Shown here: in pieces, positions 35,332 through 48,500 of the stretch | Position numbering within the stretch: position 1 is the stretch's first letter | Layout of the letters: each line of letters starts with the position of its first letter | NCBI GenBank assembly: GCA_023333565.1 | Contig: JAJKFH010000741.1 | Span: 372,001 to 436,000, forward strand | Source of the DNA: Puffinus mauretanicus | Taxonomy: Eukaryota > Chordata > Aves > Procellariiformes > Procellariidae | Direction: 5' to 3' | Length of the DNA stretch: 64,000 nt | Notes under the pieces: generated by a model | Told to the model about the DNA's origin: nothing | Seen by the model: only the letters and a program-made list of their open reading frames with translations | Database searches by the model: none | Translations under genes and position numbers: made by a program

Positions 35332-38144
35332 TTTTTGTTCACAGTAGAATAAAACTGAAGTTAAGCATTGCTTTGACCAAACAAATTTTGATATATTCAG
35401 ACTTTGAACAGGCTATTTTTCCCCTTTTTCTGTTTTTAATTTTGCTTTTGTTCCATTCTCAGCTGCAGTAAAGAAACATCCTCAGCTCTTCATGGGTAAA
35501 AGACGATCCAAATATTTGGGTCCTGTTAACTTTATTGATCAACTCAGATAATGAGGACTACAGGCTTTGAAAGGGGGGTCAGTGAGGCAGTGAGCCTTCT
35601 AGGGGGCATTTCTGTGCTGTCCTCCATACACCACAGTTTTCCTTTTTTCTTCTTTCTCTGCATGGTGCATTTTCACTAGTTCTAGTGAAATAAGTCACAG
35701 TTCACAGTGTTGTGGAATTACTTGATGGGTGTTGCTTGTTAAAAGGATTCAGGGTTATGAATATCCTTGCAATTACACTTATTTTGGCAGTTTTTAAAAA
35801 ATAACACAGTCTTTTCCTACGAAGAAGTCTAATCACGTAGAACTCTTTCTTTTGCATTTGTCTATTTACAATAGACAAATACCGTAAAGCTGTATGCATA
35901 TGATTAGGAGGCAGGACTTGGGCTTTAGAATCCTCCCAGCAAACATTTAGTTAGCTGCACAAAGAGGTTTCAAAATAAACTTGCTTTTTGTGGATCAACA
36001 AGTCCTAATGAACCTAAGACAAGAAGCACTCAGTAAGCAGACAAAATTCAGCTTTGCTGGAGCAACGAAAAAGCCCTTGGAGAGGAATGCTGAGAGCTGA
36101 GGGGAAGAGGCAGGAAGGTTTAGGGGGAAATTGGGGCTGGAAAGAAACAGAATTCAGTGAGGATTCAGATGAAAGAAAAAGGATTGCTGGGACCGGTGGG
36201 ACTGCAAGGTGGAAGGAAGGGATTTAATTTCTCTGCTTTCTGCCCATGCAGCCTTCTAGTTCTACATCCATTTGAGTCCCGGGGCTCGCTGCCTTGTGCT
36301 TCCCAGGATGCTGAGAAGGGACTTGGAAGAGATGGGGAAAAAAAAAAGGGCGGGGGGAAATTTGTGGCGGAAGAGTGAGGAAAACAGGGTAAGATTGGTG
36401 GGAAACTCTGGAAAGAGTTTTCCACTTCTGCAAGCTGGTGGCATCTCCTCCAGGAGTCCATCCTGCTGCAGCTTTGCTTACATGTCCTGTTCTTTTCCCC
36501 AGCAGGAAGGGGGCTGGATGGACAGCTACGAGACAAAAGGGCTCGGGCTGCCATCTGCATTTCATCAGCCAGTGGAACTGAACTTGTGGATTACAGATTA
36601 TGTACTCGAAATAGGTTGGTTGGTACAAGAAGCAAATCCACTGCAGGAAGTGAGTTTACTGACTTCACCAGGAATGAATTTAGCCAGTTAGGTTTTAGCA
36701 CATAAAACATCCACGAACTCTGATTTTATTTTTTAAATGGAATTTATATGCTCTTTTAGTACTTTTAAAATTTTTCCTTTTGAAATGCAGCAAAAATGCA
36801 TCAAAAAACTTCAGTCTAAGCCTGTAAGATAATCTGCCTACGTGCTGGTTAGTCCTCATATGTAAATGATGAATAATGACACTTATTGGAAGTTCAAAAT
36901 ATGTACAAATCATCATTAGACTCATCACTTGTATTTTGTTACTGAATTATGAATCCACGAGAAATGTTCTCATAGCCGGTACCCTGAAAACTCCCATAAT
37001 GAACTCCCATGATACAGCGAAGATTGTTGCCAATACATAAATAAATGTGTTGTACCATCCGGTGAACATGAAATGGAATACAAAATATAACAACTGAAAG
37101 GTTGGGAATGGTTGTTCTTTGGTAGTTGTTTTATATTTTATAACTATGGGAACTAAATCAATATCATGATTCTTTATGCACAAACATTTTCAAGCTTGTT
37201 ATGGAATTCTTATAAAATATTCAATAAACCAGAGAAAAGATAGTAACTTGAAGGGTTCGGTTTTTTTTTCTTCGCCCTGGATGGAACATTACTTTAGAGG
37301 ATTGAAAAATATCCCGCGAGCAGTGTTTCATGCAACTGTGCATCTCGGAAAATAGGAATAAAATCCAATAGCTTTATGTAAGCGTGTTAATCATGCTAGA
37401 GAACAAATACATGTAAACACAGTGACATTAGTTAAATGAGGCAACGGGGCCTGGGAGGGGCTACCCGAGCAGTAAGAGGTTGTAAACTCAACCTAGCAAC
37501 CCTTCTTTGTGCAGTCAGGTGTCTGCCTTACAGCTCCTCAGGCTTTGCAGTTTGCACGATGATAGAGCTTAAAGGCTCTCGTGGGTACGAGTGGTCGTGT
37601 CCTGCAGGCTGAGGCACTGCGCGGCTGTGTTTCACTGCCGCGGAGCTCTTAAAAGGCTTTCACACGATGCTCTGATTTTGCAGCCTGAACTGCCCTCCTC
37701 CCATCTCAGGCCTTGGATTGTGATTTCAAAAAAAAAACCCCAAAACAAACTTTGTATTGGCACAGATTCTTTTCAAACTTATACATAAATTGCCTTTAAA
37801 TATGTGCTTAAAATGAAGCATTTTAAATGAATGTCTATTGCTGTACAGAAGAATGGAAAGCAAGTTTTATTGTGAGTGGGAATCTAATTTGTCATCAACT
37901 ATCTTAGGCACTTAAGAATATGATTTGTGGCCTAAATGAAAAAATGAGTTGTTTCATGTAGTAAAGCTCAATTTTTTACTTCAAGGAGCACATAATATTG
38001 TAGCTGCTTTTCTGAATAATAGAATTTCACTTTATTCAGTTATTTACATTTTATATTTAAGCTTACCATGTAGTTAGTAAATTAAGTTGTTATATTTATT
38101 ACTCTGTTACTCAGAATAATTCTATTTCTCGTTCTATTCCCATG
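35332..38144. other. Noncoding DNA; purine-rich overlapping ORFs at 36.2-36.7 kb
   Basis: At 36157-36691 ORFs of 73-139 codons overlap on both strands and in several frames over a GGGAAA-rich purine tract. None is recognisable and the coincidence of many open frames reflects composition. The rest is AT-rich and featureless to me. Confidence 0.45.
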
Positions 38145-38315
38145 CTATTCGTTCCAACTCTTTAGGCTGGAAGGGGATTCCTGAGGTCATCTGCTCCTTC
38201 CCTCACTCAGAGCACAGCTAATTTTGAAGTCATTCCAGCTTGCTCAGAGCCTTGTCCATTTGCCTTCTGAATATTTCAGGACGGAGATTCCACAACCTGT
38301 CTATAAAAGCATGAG
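38145..38315 (-). repeat. Old CR1-type LINE 3' relic (antisense)
   Basis: The plus strand shows the decayed reverse complement of a CR1 3' region: GGCTGGAAGGGGATTCCTGAGGTCATCT (in two pieces, near 38165-38192), TTGCTCAGAGCCTTGTCCA near 38240 and GGAGATTCCACAACCTGTCT near 38284. These match the usual CR1 antisense wording with many substitutions. No ORF remains. Confidence 0.65.
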
Positions 38316-40614
38316 GTACCCACCCACGTCCTACATTTGTAACTCTTGGTCCAACTCTTCTCCTGAAGAGCTCAGTATCCCACTAAGGAGGTCACAAGAA
38401 CAGCTGCCTTATGCCACGGAGGATTTACTTTTGGTGTATAATACAGTACAGGGAAGGTAAGGCAGCTAAACACAATTTGCATTGCAAAATGAATCCCTTC
38501 ACTGATGAATCAAGTGACCTGTCACATGGAAACTATTTGTTTTTTGGAAGAGTCTATAAAGGACTTCATGGAGGAATTTATTACATCCTGCATTCATAAA
38601 GACTAATAGAATAGTCTGAATTTTTCTTTGCTTTTTCCAAACAGAAATACTTCCTTTGGAAATGATTCATTGTTCTTTTATGATTTCTAAAAAAATCATT
38701 GAAATTTTCATCCAGAGGGACATTCTTATTTTCTCTTTTGTATGAAAGCACTTAGCGTTATGCACATGAAGCATGAAAAACCTATGAGCCAGGCCTGCCC
38801 CACATGTCTTAAAAAGTTGTGATTTTTTTTTTTAAAGGCTCCTCTTCTACTTTGTCTTCTCTTTTTTGCAGCCTGATCAATGTTTTCATATCTTTCCTAT
38901 CATGTCAATGCTATAAATTCAACTGCTAGTGCTGGAACCATTTATCTCTAACGAAAGCAGAGGGACTGACATAATCTCACGGACTCCAAGAATGGAGGAA
39001 TTATGAAATATGTATACATGCGAAATATAAGCAACAAAATTTAAAGACCATGACCGTAACTCTGTATGTACAATTACGACAGTTCTCAGTACAAGGAAGA
39101 CTTCTGGATTTTACAATAAACTGTTTTTTTTTTTTTTAACATTTGAATAAATATTATTTGCCCTTTCATTTCCTTGCCATTACAATTTCAGGGAAGTATT
39201 GTAGAAAGGTAACACGGATAAAGATACGCCAAAGGATGGTTGTGGTATTTTTAGCTGAAGACTAGTGTCCACAGAGGGGTTTCAGATCAGTTTTGTGAAT
39301 AAAATTCACAAAATGTGTCTAGACTTGATCTAAATGAGTCTTTGGGTAGTCAGGTGAACTGAATTTTCTGATCTCCATCCAACCACTCCTGTCTTCAGGT
39401 GTGTTTCATACAGAGCACATTTTACTTTATAAAACATCTAGATTTGATTAATTTATGCTGGTATTGATACAGGAAGGAAGCCACATACCCTACAACAGCT
39501 ATTGCAGCAAAACGCATGTCAAGCAGTGCTCAGCTCTCCTCTCCGCACTGGCTTTCTCCTGACCAGTCTCTGAAGGGCTGCTATTTTGATATTCAATGTT
39601 TTTTACAAGATTAGCTCTGGTTGCTGGAATGATTTCAACTCGCTGTGGCTATGGCAATTGCATTCTTTGGAATTAGATTACAGAATTTTCTACTGTGAAA
39701 GGCACAAAGGCTGTAGACTGCATTGGTTTTGAACCAGCTATAATACTATACTAAGTGCAGGTTTTCTCCAATGCAGACATGAAAGTTCCAGAAAAATCAA
39801 ACAACCCAAACTCCTCCATGCATCTCCCATCCCGATTTCATTATAAGACTACTTCTTTTTGTAACTTCTGTTTTTAAATACCTGAGAAGCAGTAAGCTAC
39901 CGCCTTAACAGCAGTGCGAATTTCACATATCAGCTGAGAAAGTTTCTCAGCTCCCTTGCACTCTGCTTCCTTCACACGCTTCGCAGGAGTCATGATTTCT
40001 GAGATAAAAGAAACCTTACCTAGTGCCTTCTTTCAGGTAATGAAGCCTAATTAGGATGTCTGTTAAAATTCTCAGTGTTAGCCAGATGGCAGAAGTCTTC
40101 TAGTGCCAGGGAACTTTTTTCATTAAGCTTTTAAAGAATGTTTCATTTAGACATTGTTAGACGTACTACAGAAAATAAAAATAAATAAATAAAAGAATAC
40201 TACCTAAGGCCATTGCTATGGTTTGATTGCTTCTCATTTCTCTTTAATTCACAGTTGGTTACTACAAGGTCTTTACCCTTCAGCTCCTGCAAAAGATGGA
40301 ACAATATTATACATGTACTTTATTATCCTCCTTTTAAAAAAACCCCAAAACCCAACCCTCTTCCCCCGAAGTGAATTGAGACAGTCTGAAATCCTTTTTG
40401 TATGTTCTCAGTTGTGAAAATACACTTTGAAGGACTCCTTTGGTTCTCATTTTCAGGTGTTTTCTTGATATTTTGGGTGCGTTTCTCTTTTTAGCTGTAT
40501 TCATCATATATTCCTTAGGTTATATGATAAAAGGGTGTGGAAGGATTTTTATTAAATAACGGACATCCAATGAACATTCCAAGCACTGAGGATTTGTTAA
40601 CAACAGTATAAGGC
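38316..40614. other. Unique AT-rich noncoding DNA
   Basis: No gene or repeat recognised beyond A/T runs and a short AAATAAATAAATAAA stretch near 40178. Confidence 0.5.
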
Positions 40615-40620
40615 AAAGGG

Positions 40621-40944
40621 TTGCTAAAGAGCAATTGTAGTTTTAGAGTCTCTGAAGCGATAGCAGAATAGGGAAGCAGGCTGAGGAGTGTAACTATCAG
40701 CAGATTAGGTAACGGAATGCAGGCGGGGAAAGCGTTCGCGTGGACACCTGCTTTCGACCAATCTGTGTATATTAAGATTCGTGTGCTTGCTGACTGTAGA
40801 CCAATAGAGGATTCGTAGGTGCGCGTGTTAGTGTAGCTGGCTTATAAAAGTAGCGCAGTATTTTGAAATAAAGGAGAATGACCATACCCATATTGGGAAT
40901 CATCATTACTCCGGGATCGCCTCCCACTCCGGGTCACTCCGACA
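40621..40944 (+). mobile_element. Short solo LTR, ERVK-class-like
   Basis: A 324-bp segment unlike its AT-rich flanks, ending CACTCCGACA. It carries two CCAAT boxes, both within GACCAAT (CCAAT at 40758-40762 and 40801-40805), a TATAAAA at 40843-40849 and AATAAA at 40867-40872, only about 20 bp later, giving a very short R region. The 3' part is CpG-rich (CTCCGGGATCGCC, CTCCGGGTCACTCCG). The 6-bp duplication supports integration. The left end reads TTGC and not the expected TG, so either the first base mutated or the border is off by one. It is unrelated to the ERVL-like LTRs in this window. The subfamily is not recognised. Confidence 0.7.
40758..40872 (+). promoter_or_regulatory. LTR promoter and poly(A) signals
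   Basis: Order seen: CCAAT (40758), CCAAT (40801), TATAAAA (40843), AATAAA (40867). This compact order is what identifies the segment as a retroviral LTR. Confidence 0.6.
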
Positions 40945-41140
40945 AAAGGGATCTCTGGGAAGCAATCAAGACAGGAGCATTTTTAATGCATACCTCGCTT
41001 ATCAGTATTAGATTTCCTCCCTCCCTTTAAATCAGAGTTTGTCTCGTAACCTTTTATTGTGTAACATTTTATTTTTAAAACTAATCTGATTCCCTTAAAA
41101 AACGTTCATCATAGCTAGTTGTAATCACAATTGCTATAAT

Positions 41141-41363
41141 TTTAGATTGGACATTAGGAAAACTTTCTTTACTGAAAGAGTGGTCAGGCCTTGGAACAGG
41201 CTGCCCAGGGAAGTGGTTGAGTCACCATCCCTGGAAGTATTTAAAAGACGTGTAGATGAGGCACTTAGGGACATGGTGTAGTGGGCATGGTGTGTTGGAT
41301 TGACGGTTGGACTCGATGATCTCAGAGGTCTTTTCCAACCTTAATGATTCTATGATTCTATGA
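41141..41363 (+). repeat. CR1 LINE 3' end (young, 5'-truncated)
   Basis: Begins TTTAGATTGGACATTAGG and runs through AACAGGCTGCCCAGGGAAG, CACCATCCCTGGAAGTATTT and GACTCGATGATCTCAGAGG to the CR1 3' microsatellite ATGATTCTATGATTCTATGA. The coding strand of the last CR1 polymerase codons is plus. It differs by roughly nine substitutions and one indel, by eye, from the minus-strand copy at 58266-58526, so both come from the same subfamily. The strong 5' truncation is usual for CR1. Confidence 0.95.
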
Positions 41364-44300
41364 ATTATGTAGGTAAACTGGTTTGCCAAGTTGTCTACTT
41401 TTTTGTTTTGTAAATGCTCCAAAGATCGTGGCACCCGTTGCCATGACCTAAAGACAAGAATGTATGGTGTACATACAGCCCATCAAACAACGAGACACCG
41501 CATGGCTTTACAGCCTGAAATAGCTGTGTTGTGAGAGCAGCAGAAAGCCACGAACAATTTTGATGAGAAACACTTGAGCGTCCACTATAAGGTATCTGCA
41601 AAGACAGGAGCAATAAACAACGAGGGGCAGTAACGTTTCGTACTGCTCCATTCACCCGTGAGAGGTTGTGTGTTTACATCCTTTCTCACTCCTGAAAATC
41701 TTTGCCTTATTATATGTGTATACATATTTGTATATAAATTCTCATTAATCCTTTAAAAGATGCTTGTAACAGACTAGCAAAGGAAGTATTTATTTTCACC
41801 AAGGAAATGTTAACAACTTCTGGGTATTTATTCACAGCAAGTAGCATCTTATTTACTGCAGTGCTAAACTGGCCAAAGTTTTATTTTGTCCTAAAAAATT
41901 AACTAAATATGTACCAAAAAGTAAGACTTAATAGCATAAAGATCAAACCCTTTAAATTTTGAGTTTTCTTGAGAAAAATTCTTAAAACATTGAAAATAGA
42001 TGTTTTCCAGTGTATCTGAGCGCTACTGACCTGAGACAAACCCTCCGCTGGAAAAGAAGAACTGGAAACTTTCAACCATACCTTTTCTGTGAATGAAGAC
42101 TGTGAGATTATTCAAAGAACAGTGTTAATTAGTTTGAGAAAGGTATAAAAATCTACCCCATATCACTTTATCTTTTGCATATAATACTCATGTGGGTGGT
42201 TTCTACTGTAGCTGGGCATTAAGTGTTCTTTGCTACTTTTTCCTGCTGCTAATAAATGTTGCCCAGCCAATAATTTCTAGACACCAAAGATACTGGTAGC
42301 TGGTATTGGCTACCCTCCACTTCTGGAGTAAAGAAGCTGTATTTAATTGTTATAATTTATGTTAATATCAGTATGTATTTAATTAATTAATAATATTAAA
42401 CACTAATATTAATATTAGTATTTAATTTATATATTTGCCCATTTCCTTTAGCTGCGCAGCAACTCTGTTCTTGAGTTTGATCACAACTCTTGGATGAATT
42501 CATAAGGTCTTTTGGGAACTTAAGGAATGGGATTAAATTCCCTCTGTTTTCAAAGCTAAAACTGTTCAGTTTGCCACTAAAACTCATGCCTTCTTCCGAC
42601 TTATTTCTTTATGCTTTTATTCCTCAGAACTTATAGTCCGCTAAAACATAACTATGAATACTTGAGCAATAAAGCCAGGGCACTCTGAAGATGTATTTAA
42701 GCAGAAGACAGGTGCTTTCTTTTATTAATATATGTAACTTGTCAGAAGTACAAAACTGCAAAGATTGGTTTACTCTGATGTATTGAATTATTTAAGAGAA
42801 ATATTATGCCAGCAATTTCCCTTCACTTGGCCGCAAAAAAAGTGATGTCTGATGTGACTCTGGATAAGAAGGAAGGGCTCTGTCACAGCCACCTGCAGCT
42901 CCAGAAGGCCATGTCTAAGTAAGTTTGGTGGATGGAGGTAAGATGTAGTGACCTTTTCTAAATGAGGGTAAGAGATTTTTGCAAAGAATTATTTTTCCTG
43001 TAATACATCAATGGAAGAACTCACTCCTTGAGATTTGTTCAGATTGGGGAATTCCTGTCGATCATACGCACTTCCTTATCTACAAGGTGGAGTAACTCCA
43101 CCTTCTGTGAGTTGTGCAGCATGGAAAAGACTATCCTGATCATTAACTAATGACCTTTTCCTGTTCCTTCAATTTGATGCGGTATGGCTATAGGTGGTAA
43201 GTATTTCCCCAGGTTCTGCCTGTAACATCTCCCCTCCATTTCTTGTTCTCTTGACTATCTTAGTTTTTAATAATGATTCTGCCACTGTATTGTACAGGGG
43301 AAAATCTTGCTGTCTGATGGAATTAAAGGGGATCAAGAACTGTATGAATGATCCAATCAAAGTGAGTAAAAACTTTGAAAACTGGTCTTGTGTTCATCTT
43401 TGCTGGGCTTTGCCTCTGACAATATGAAAGAAAATTATAAATGCTTGTTGAGACAAGTGTTATTCATGTTCACCATTTGTGCCAATTTGCTGGCTGTACT
43501 CCTAATTAATCATTCCTTTAGGCTCACATTTAGTTTCTGACAATTGCTAACACATGTTTTCAAAAACTGCACCCTATAGACTGACACTGTTTTCTGAAGG
43601 AGAGGATGTGGCCATGGTAATGCATTCCACAGCGCTTTGAAATGAATTCCCAAGTGCTTCAATCACTATTCTCCGCTCTAGGCCAAAAGCAAACATTGTT
43701 CTTACCGAATGAGATGAGAGTTTCATTTACCAGTGATGCGATATTAAAATACCAAGATTCCATTACGCAGGATGTATTTAAATGAAATATTATGAAAATG
43801 GAGATTGCGTAACCCTCCGCATGAAATAAATGTAGTTTGAAATGAAAGGTGTCGATGCTAAATACTGTTATCTCTCCACGGTGTTAGATTGCTGCTTGCC
43901 TTTGTGCAGACGCAAGGCTGGTGGAGCCCCTTGAGTGCAGCCTCAGCAAACATGAATTTGATTATACAAACGGGAGAAGTCTGCAAGGCTCTTCCCTCCT
44001 GTGTGCAAGACAGGCACGGGGAAGAGCAGGCATTTCTTTCCTGCAAAGGTCTCCCAAATTATACAGTAATTAGCTGAAATACCTAAATAGCCTTTGGAGC
44101 AAGGACTGGAACCAGGCAGGACTTAGACGAATGTGTCAGCCACTACTTTGGGAAGTCAGCTCCAGCTTGCTTGCTTGCTTGTCGCTTTGTGCCTCGTAAC
44201 CTTGAAGTTTTTTTCTGTTTTGTGTCGGGCAAAGTTAAGATCATCTTTCCTGGTCCCTAAGAAGATAGACTTGATTTCACTTGGGCGGATGGGAAATTGA

Positions 44301-45317
44301 ACATTCCCACTTTTGGGTAAACGACTACAGTGTATAGTTATTTTCTGTGGTTTGTTTTTTTCTTTCTTTTTTTTCCCTTCTTTTTCTTCTAGGGTCACTG
44401 ACAAAAGTACTTTTCCAGTCATGAGCAAAGGCATGGGAGGAAGATGGGGTTTTATTTCTGTCCTCAGTTTCTTACCTAGTTCTAAATAAAGGGCCACCGA
44501 AGCTCGTTGGATTTCGTTGAGAGCCTCTGAAGGTCTCACGGTGCTCCTGGTCTCACTCTGGGTCCTGCATCCCACATCTCACTCCTCTAAGATCTGGCCC
44601 TTAACCTTTCTGCCTGTACTTCAATATCCAGTTTCTTTTTCTTTTTTTTTTTCACCATAGTGTATTTTGGGAGGACCTTTGTTGCCGTTTTCCCTGCTGT
44701 ATCTAGTGGCATGGGTCAACCCCATGCTATGTGCTATCACACATTACTCGAAACAGTAGGATCGCAAACGGGTAATTAGTAATACCAAGAGGATTGTTTA
44801 CCTAATTGATTTGCATTGTCACATAAATGAATGCGTTTGTTCGTGGAGCTGTATAGGTGTTACTCCGATATGACAGTTTCTGAAGTTATGGACTTTTCTG
44901 TTGATCCCTCCGGTCTTGACTGTCGTTTGCAAATACATAGTTAAAGCGTTGCAGAGAAAATCTAAATGCGACTCAAGCGTAACTCTGCAATGTGATGTAA
45001 TAAACGTAATGTAAAAGCCGTGTCTGCTGAAGTCTGCAGAGAGCTCGAGACAGTAGCTTTCAGCGGGAGGTTTCCTGCTCACTTCAGTGGAGCCTCATTC
45101 ATACCACAGTGGTAATTTCTTTAATGTTCAGCAAATGGCCATGTGTTCCACGATAAATTTTGTTCTCAGGAGACTTTCCTCCTTGTGCTTAAAATTTTCT
45201 TCAGAATATTATTTTTAGCTAGTATTCTCATAGAAACCAGACTCATCCCAGATTTATGCTACATTCAATTACTACTGATAAAGATTTTTAATTAGAATAT
45301 AATGATTTTGTGTATAA
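41364..45317. other. Unique AT-rich noncoding DNA
   Basis: Contains an 18-bp perfect palindrome ACTAATATTAATATTAGT at 42402-42419 and (GCTT)4 at 44165-44180. The stretches 43690-43870 and 44820-45030 are repeat-free, with a texture like conserved noncoding DNA. A possible minus-strand exon at 44476-44564 is discussed among the findings. No gene is established. Confidence 0.45.
42402..42419. repeat. 18-bp perfect palindrome
   Basis: ACTAATATTAATATTAGT is its own reverse complement. It sits inside an AT-rich stretch of TAAT/ATTA repeats. Confidence 0.85.
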
Positions 45318-45585
45318 GGTACTGATTTGGGATGTGAGAGACCTCGATTCTACTGCTGATTTCATCGTGGACCTGTTATTTACTCACCGACTTATTGCTT
45401 AATTGTGTCTATTTCTCCTCTACCTTTCATCTGCCTTGTCTCTTAAAGACTGCAAATGTTTTAGGGAATGTGATTTTTTCCTACTGAAATGTATAGAGCA
45501 AACACAATGCAACCCTGATCTCACCAAGGGACTTCAGTCATTACCATGTAACATTTATAATACTCATGATTAATAATATACTCCA
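45318..45585 (+). repeat. Ancient MIR-like amniote SINE
   Basis: Read on the plus strand, it follows the general plan of amniote MIR elements with a CORE-like body and LINE-derived tail: GTGAGAGACCTCGATTCTAC near 45335, then TCATCTGCCTTGTCTCTTAA near 45428, AGACTGCAAATGTTTTAGGG near 45449, and a tail GCAAACACAATGCAACCCTG near 45499 continuing TGATCTCACCAAGGGACTTC. The substitutions relative to the remembered consensus are many but the order of blocks is complete. Such old copies can be exapted as enhancers. Confidence 0.5.
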
Positions 45586-48500
45586 GATGAGCATCCTAAA
45601 GCCCAGTTTTGAAAGGTAAAGCAGTTAGCAATTTCTGAGATAACTCAGATCTTAAAAAAGAAAAAAAATTTGATTTCTCTGTGCTCCTCTGTTGATGTTC
45701 TGGTAACTCAGCTCCCAATCCTATAATGACTTGTCTGCAAATCTGAGCGTACTGTTGAGCAGCTTTACTGATGAGTGGAGCTGCTCATGTTTGCAATGTT
45801 AAATGTGTGTGTGAGTTATTGAATTGGAATAAAGTATAAGAATTCATATTCTTTTCATTATTTTGAAATGCTGGTTTCTGATCTTGCATACAAATCTTCT
45901 TTGCCATGTATAGAAGATTTCTGATTTCTGGCCCTTACAAGAATGAGTTATTGCACGTGCTGTATTATTACAACCAATTTATACTAGCCCTCAAAAGCGG
46001 ACATTTTTGGTAAAAATACTGTCGCGTTCTTTGCATTAGCTGCCTCACTGTAAAAATATGGAAACCCATGTCATTTCAGGCTTTCTTAGTGTCTTTTAAT
46101 TATGTGCAAACCAAAATTAATGAGCCAGTTCTCTGCATGTGAAAGAAGTCAGCAGTTTTTGCATATTTCTGTACGTACACTTCACAGATTCTGACTGAGG
46201 TTAGGAAGCTACTGTATCACAAATTAATCTCATTCTGAAGGAGATGTCTAAGAAAATTAGGTGATTACTCTCTGAGAGTGCCTGTTTCTCTCTAATGTCT
46301 GTAGCGGGCAACTAGCTCAGATGAATTGCCTGGCGTTGGGCGAGATGAATATCCTTGTGATGGGCAACGGGGGAACTCCGAGAGACTCAGATCTGGATGC
46401 GCAGGATGGATAAAGGAACCTGACTCCACGGCTCTGAGGACGGTTTCTTTCTGTGGGAGTACCCGAAGTCAGAAGAAGTTTTCTTGTATTATGAGGAAGC
46501 TAGATACTGTGATTCAAAAGAAAGGAATTTAAAATATTTCAGAGGTTCTGACTTTGTCTCAATGAATGTGGTACCCTGGGTGAGGCAGGTAAATATATTT
46601 AGAGGTTTTTTATGTTTATAGTTACCCCTTTTCCTGGTCCGGATGTGGGCAGTTTTCTGAAACACTGGAAGAACCGTTGTAAACACTATCTTGTTTTGAC
46701 ATGAAATATTACAGAAGGGATAACCCTGAATATAACTCATCTACAGGGCTAGGGCTTTGGAGAAAGTATGCAATTTCTCCTCAAGAACTAGTACTCAGTA
46801 TAAGACTACTTCATGGAGCCAGAGATAGTAGTAATAGCTTATTGAAAACCTGAGAAACTACAATAATACAGGTCTGGAAAGTCCCCAGTAAAGGGTGACT
46901 TGGTCCGGGTAGCACTAAAGGATGTATTTCACATCATATAGAAGCACTTCTTGTTTTCTGTGAGGCTAGTAAATGGGGCCAATGCAAAGCCAGATTGTTT
47001 GTCCCAAGGCAAATTCTTCTTTTTAAATATTTGCTTTCATCTTGTATTGGAACAAAAAGTTTAAAGTATTTGTGGGAAGAACAGTCCTTTAAAAGATCAG
47101 CTGGAAATCATTGAAACATTTTGTTTTGACTTGGTCTGATAGTAATCCATGCCTGCCTACAATTGTCTGATGTCTCATCTGAGCTGTGATTTGAGTCCTG
47201 TGAGGATCTGAGGAGCCGCTCACTACGTAGCTGTGGGATTAGCAACATTGGGTTGCAACTGCATCAGGTCAAGATTTGGTTTTGACTATATGGTAAATCT
47301 TTACCTTCTACTCTCTTTTACACTCTGTCTTTGAACTTTGGGCAGCTGAAGGTGTGAATCAGAAGGCTCACATCCTTGGTGGCCTTCAGGAGTGTCCTAG
47401 GAGGTCAGATAGTTTGCCTTCAGCTGCTGGTTATCAGCAGAAGATGTTCAGTATAGAGGCAGGTACCTCTGAAATGCTTCTGGAGATTCCTGCTGCGAGG
47501 CAGAGCTAAAACTGCTTAATCACCAAGTCGTGGAGGAACTACGCCCTTTTACAGTGATCTGGTAAATGTCTAACCGCACACCCTGAGGTATGTTTAATTG
47601 CCTCTAAGGGCAGGAATCCCATGTGGACATCCCTCCCATGATACTGTAGCCATTGCTCCATATGTGTTACTCATAAAAAGCATTGATGAATGTTGGCCCT
47701 ACGAGCAAACCTGACAGGTAAACTGAAGTTTACGTAAGCTGACGTTGCAAGTATTAACCTGAGGGTGATGGCTAATGCTTGGTGTGCAACCTGAGCAGGC
47801 TGGGAGGCGGGAGAGGTTGTACCAGGTGCAAGAGGATCTAGATAAGGCTGGAATGAGAAAATCTCAGCCAGGGTTCCATAAAACAAAGATAAGGATGAAA
47901 TGTCTTACATAAGCCATCTTGTCATAATACAAAAGAGGACAAAGACCTGGCAATGAGCATGGTGACCTTAGCTGAAGACTTTGTTTTATGTCATTCCATT
48001 TTTCCCAGACACATGTGGCTTACCTTTAGAGTTAAAAGTTGCTAGACCAAACACACAACTCTGCTTGGCTTCAGTAAATCTGTCCAAGTTGTTGTCTCCA
48101 AACCTGGTTGTGGTTGTTCTTTGGATGAGTCAGCGGGCTGGGGCTTCCTGACTAAGAGTCTACTGGCATTGCAGTGCTTGGGACCTTGACACTGGCACAA
48201 GGACAACACCATGAGAAGAGCAACCACCCCCGGGGCTGTCGCTGGTGATCACCAGCAACCATGGCAAAAGACACTAAATGGTTACGGCACATCCCAGGTG
48301 CAATTCACTATGGGATCAAAGAATGGAGTGTTTCAGTTCGGGACAATCTGACCTCAGATAGATTTGCTTTGATTGTCCTAATGGATTTTATATGTTTTGA
48401 GCAAAAATGTTGTTTTGCCATAGGGTAAACACTTAGTTGGAGAATTTCCGATCAGTGCGACTCGCAAGGAAGCTTCTTCGTTTAATCAAATACTTGTCAA

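Larger units (their letters stand above)
40615..40950. repeat. 6-bp target-site duplication flanking a short LTR
   Basis: AAAGGG at 40615-40620 and AAAGGG at 40945-40950 flank the element. Six base pairs fits ERVK-class or alpharetrovirus-like integration. Confidence 0.7.

Noticed and set aside
36157..36691. Cluster of ORFs up to 139 codons on both strands
   Set aside because: The openness comes from purine-rich composition; the frames are incompatible and unrecognised.
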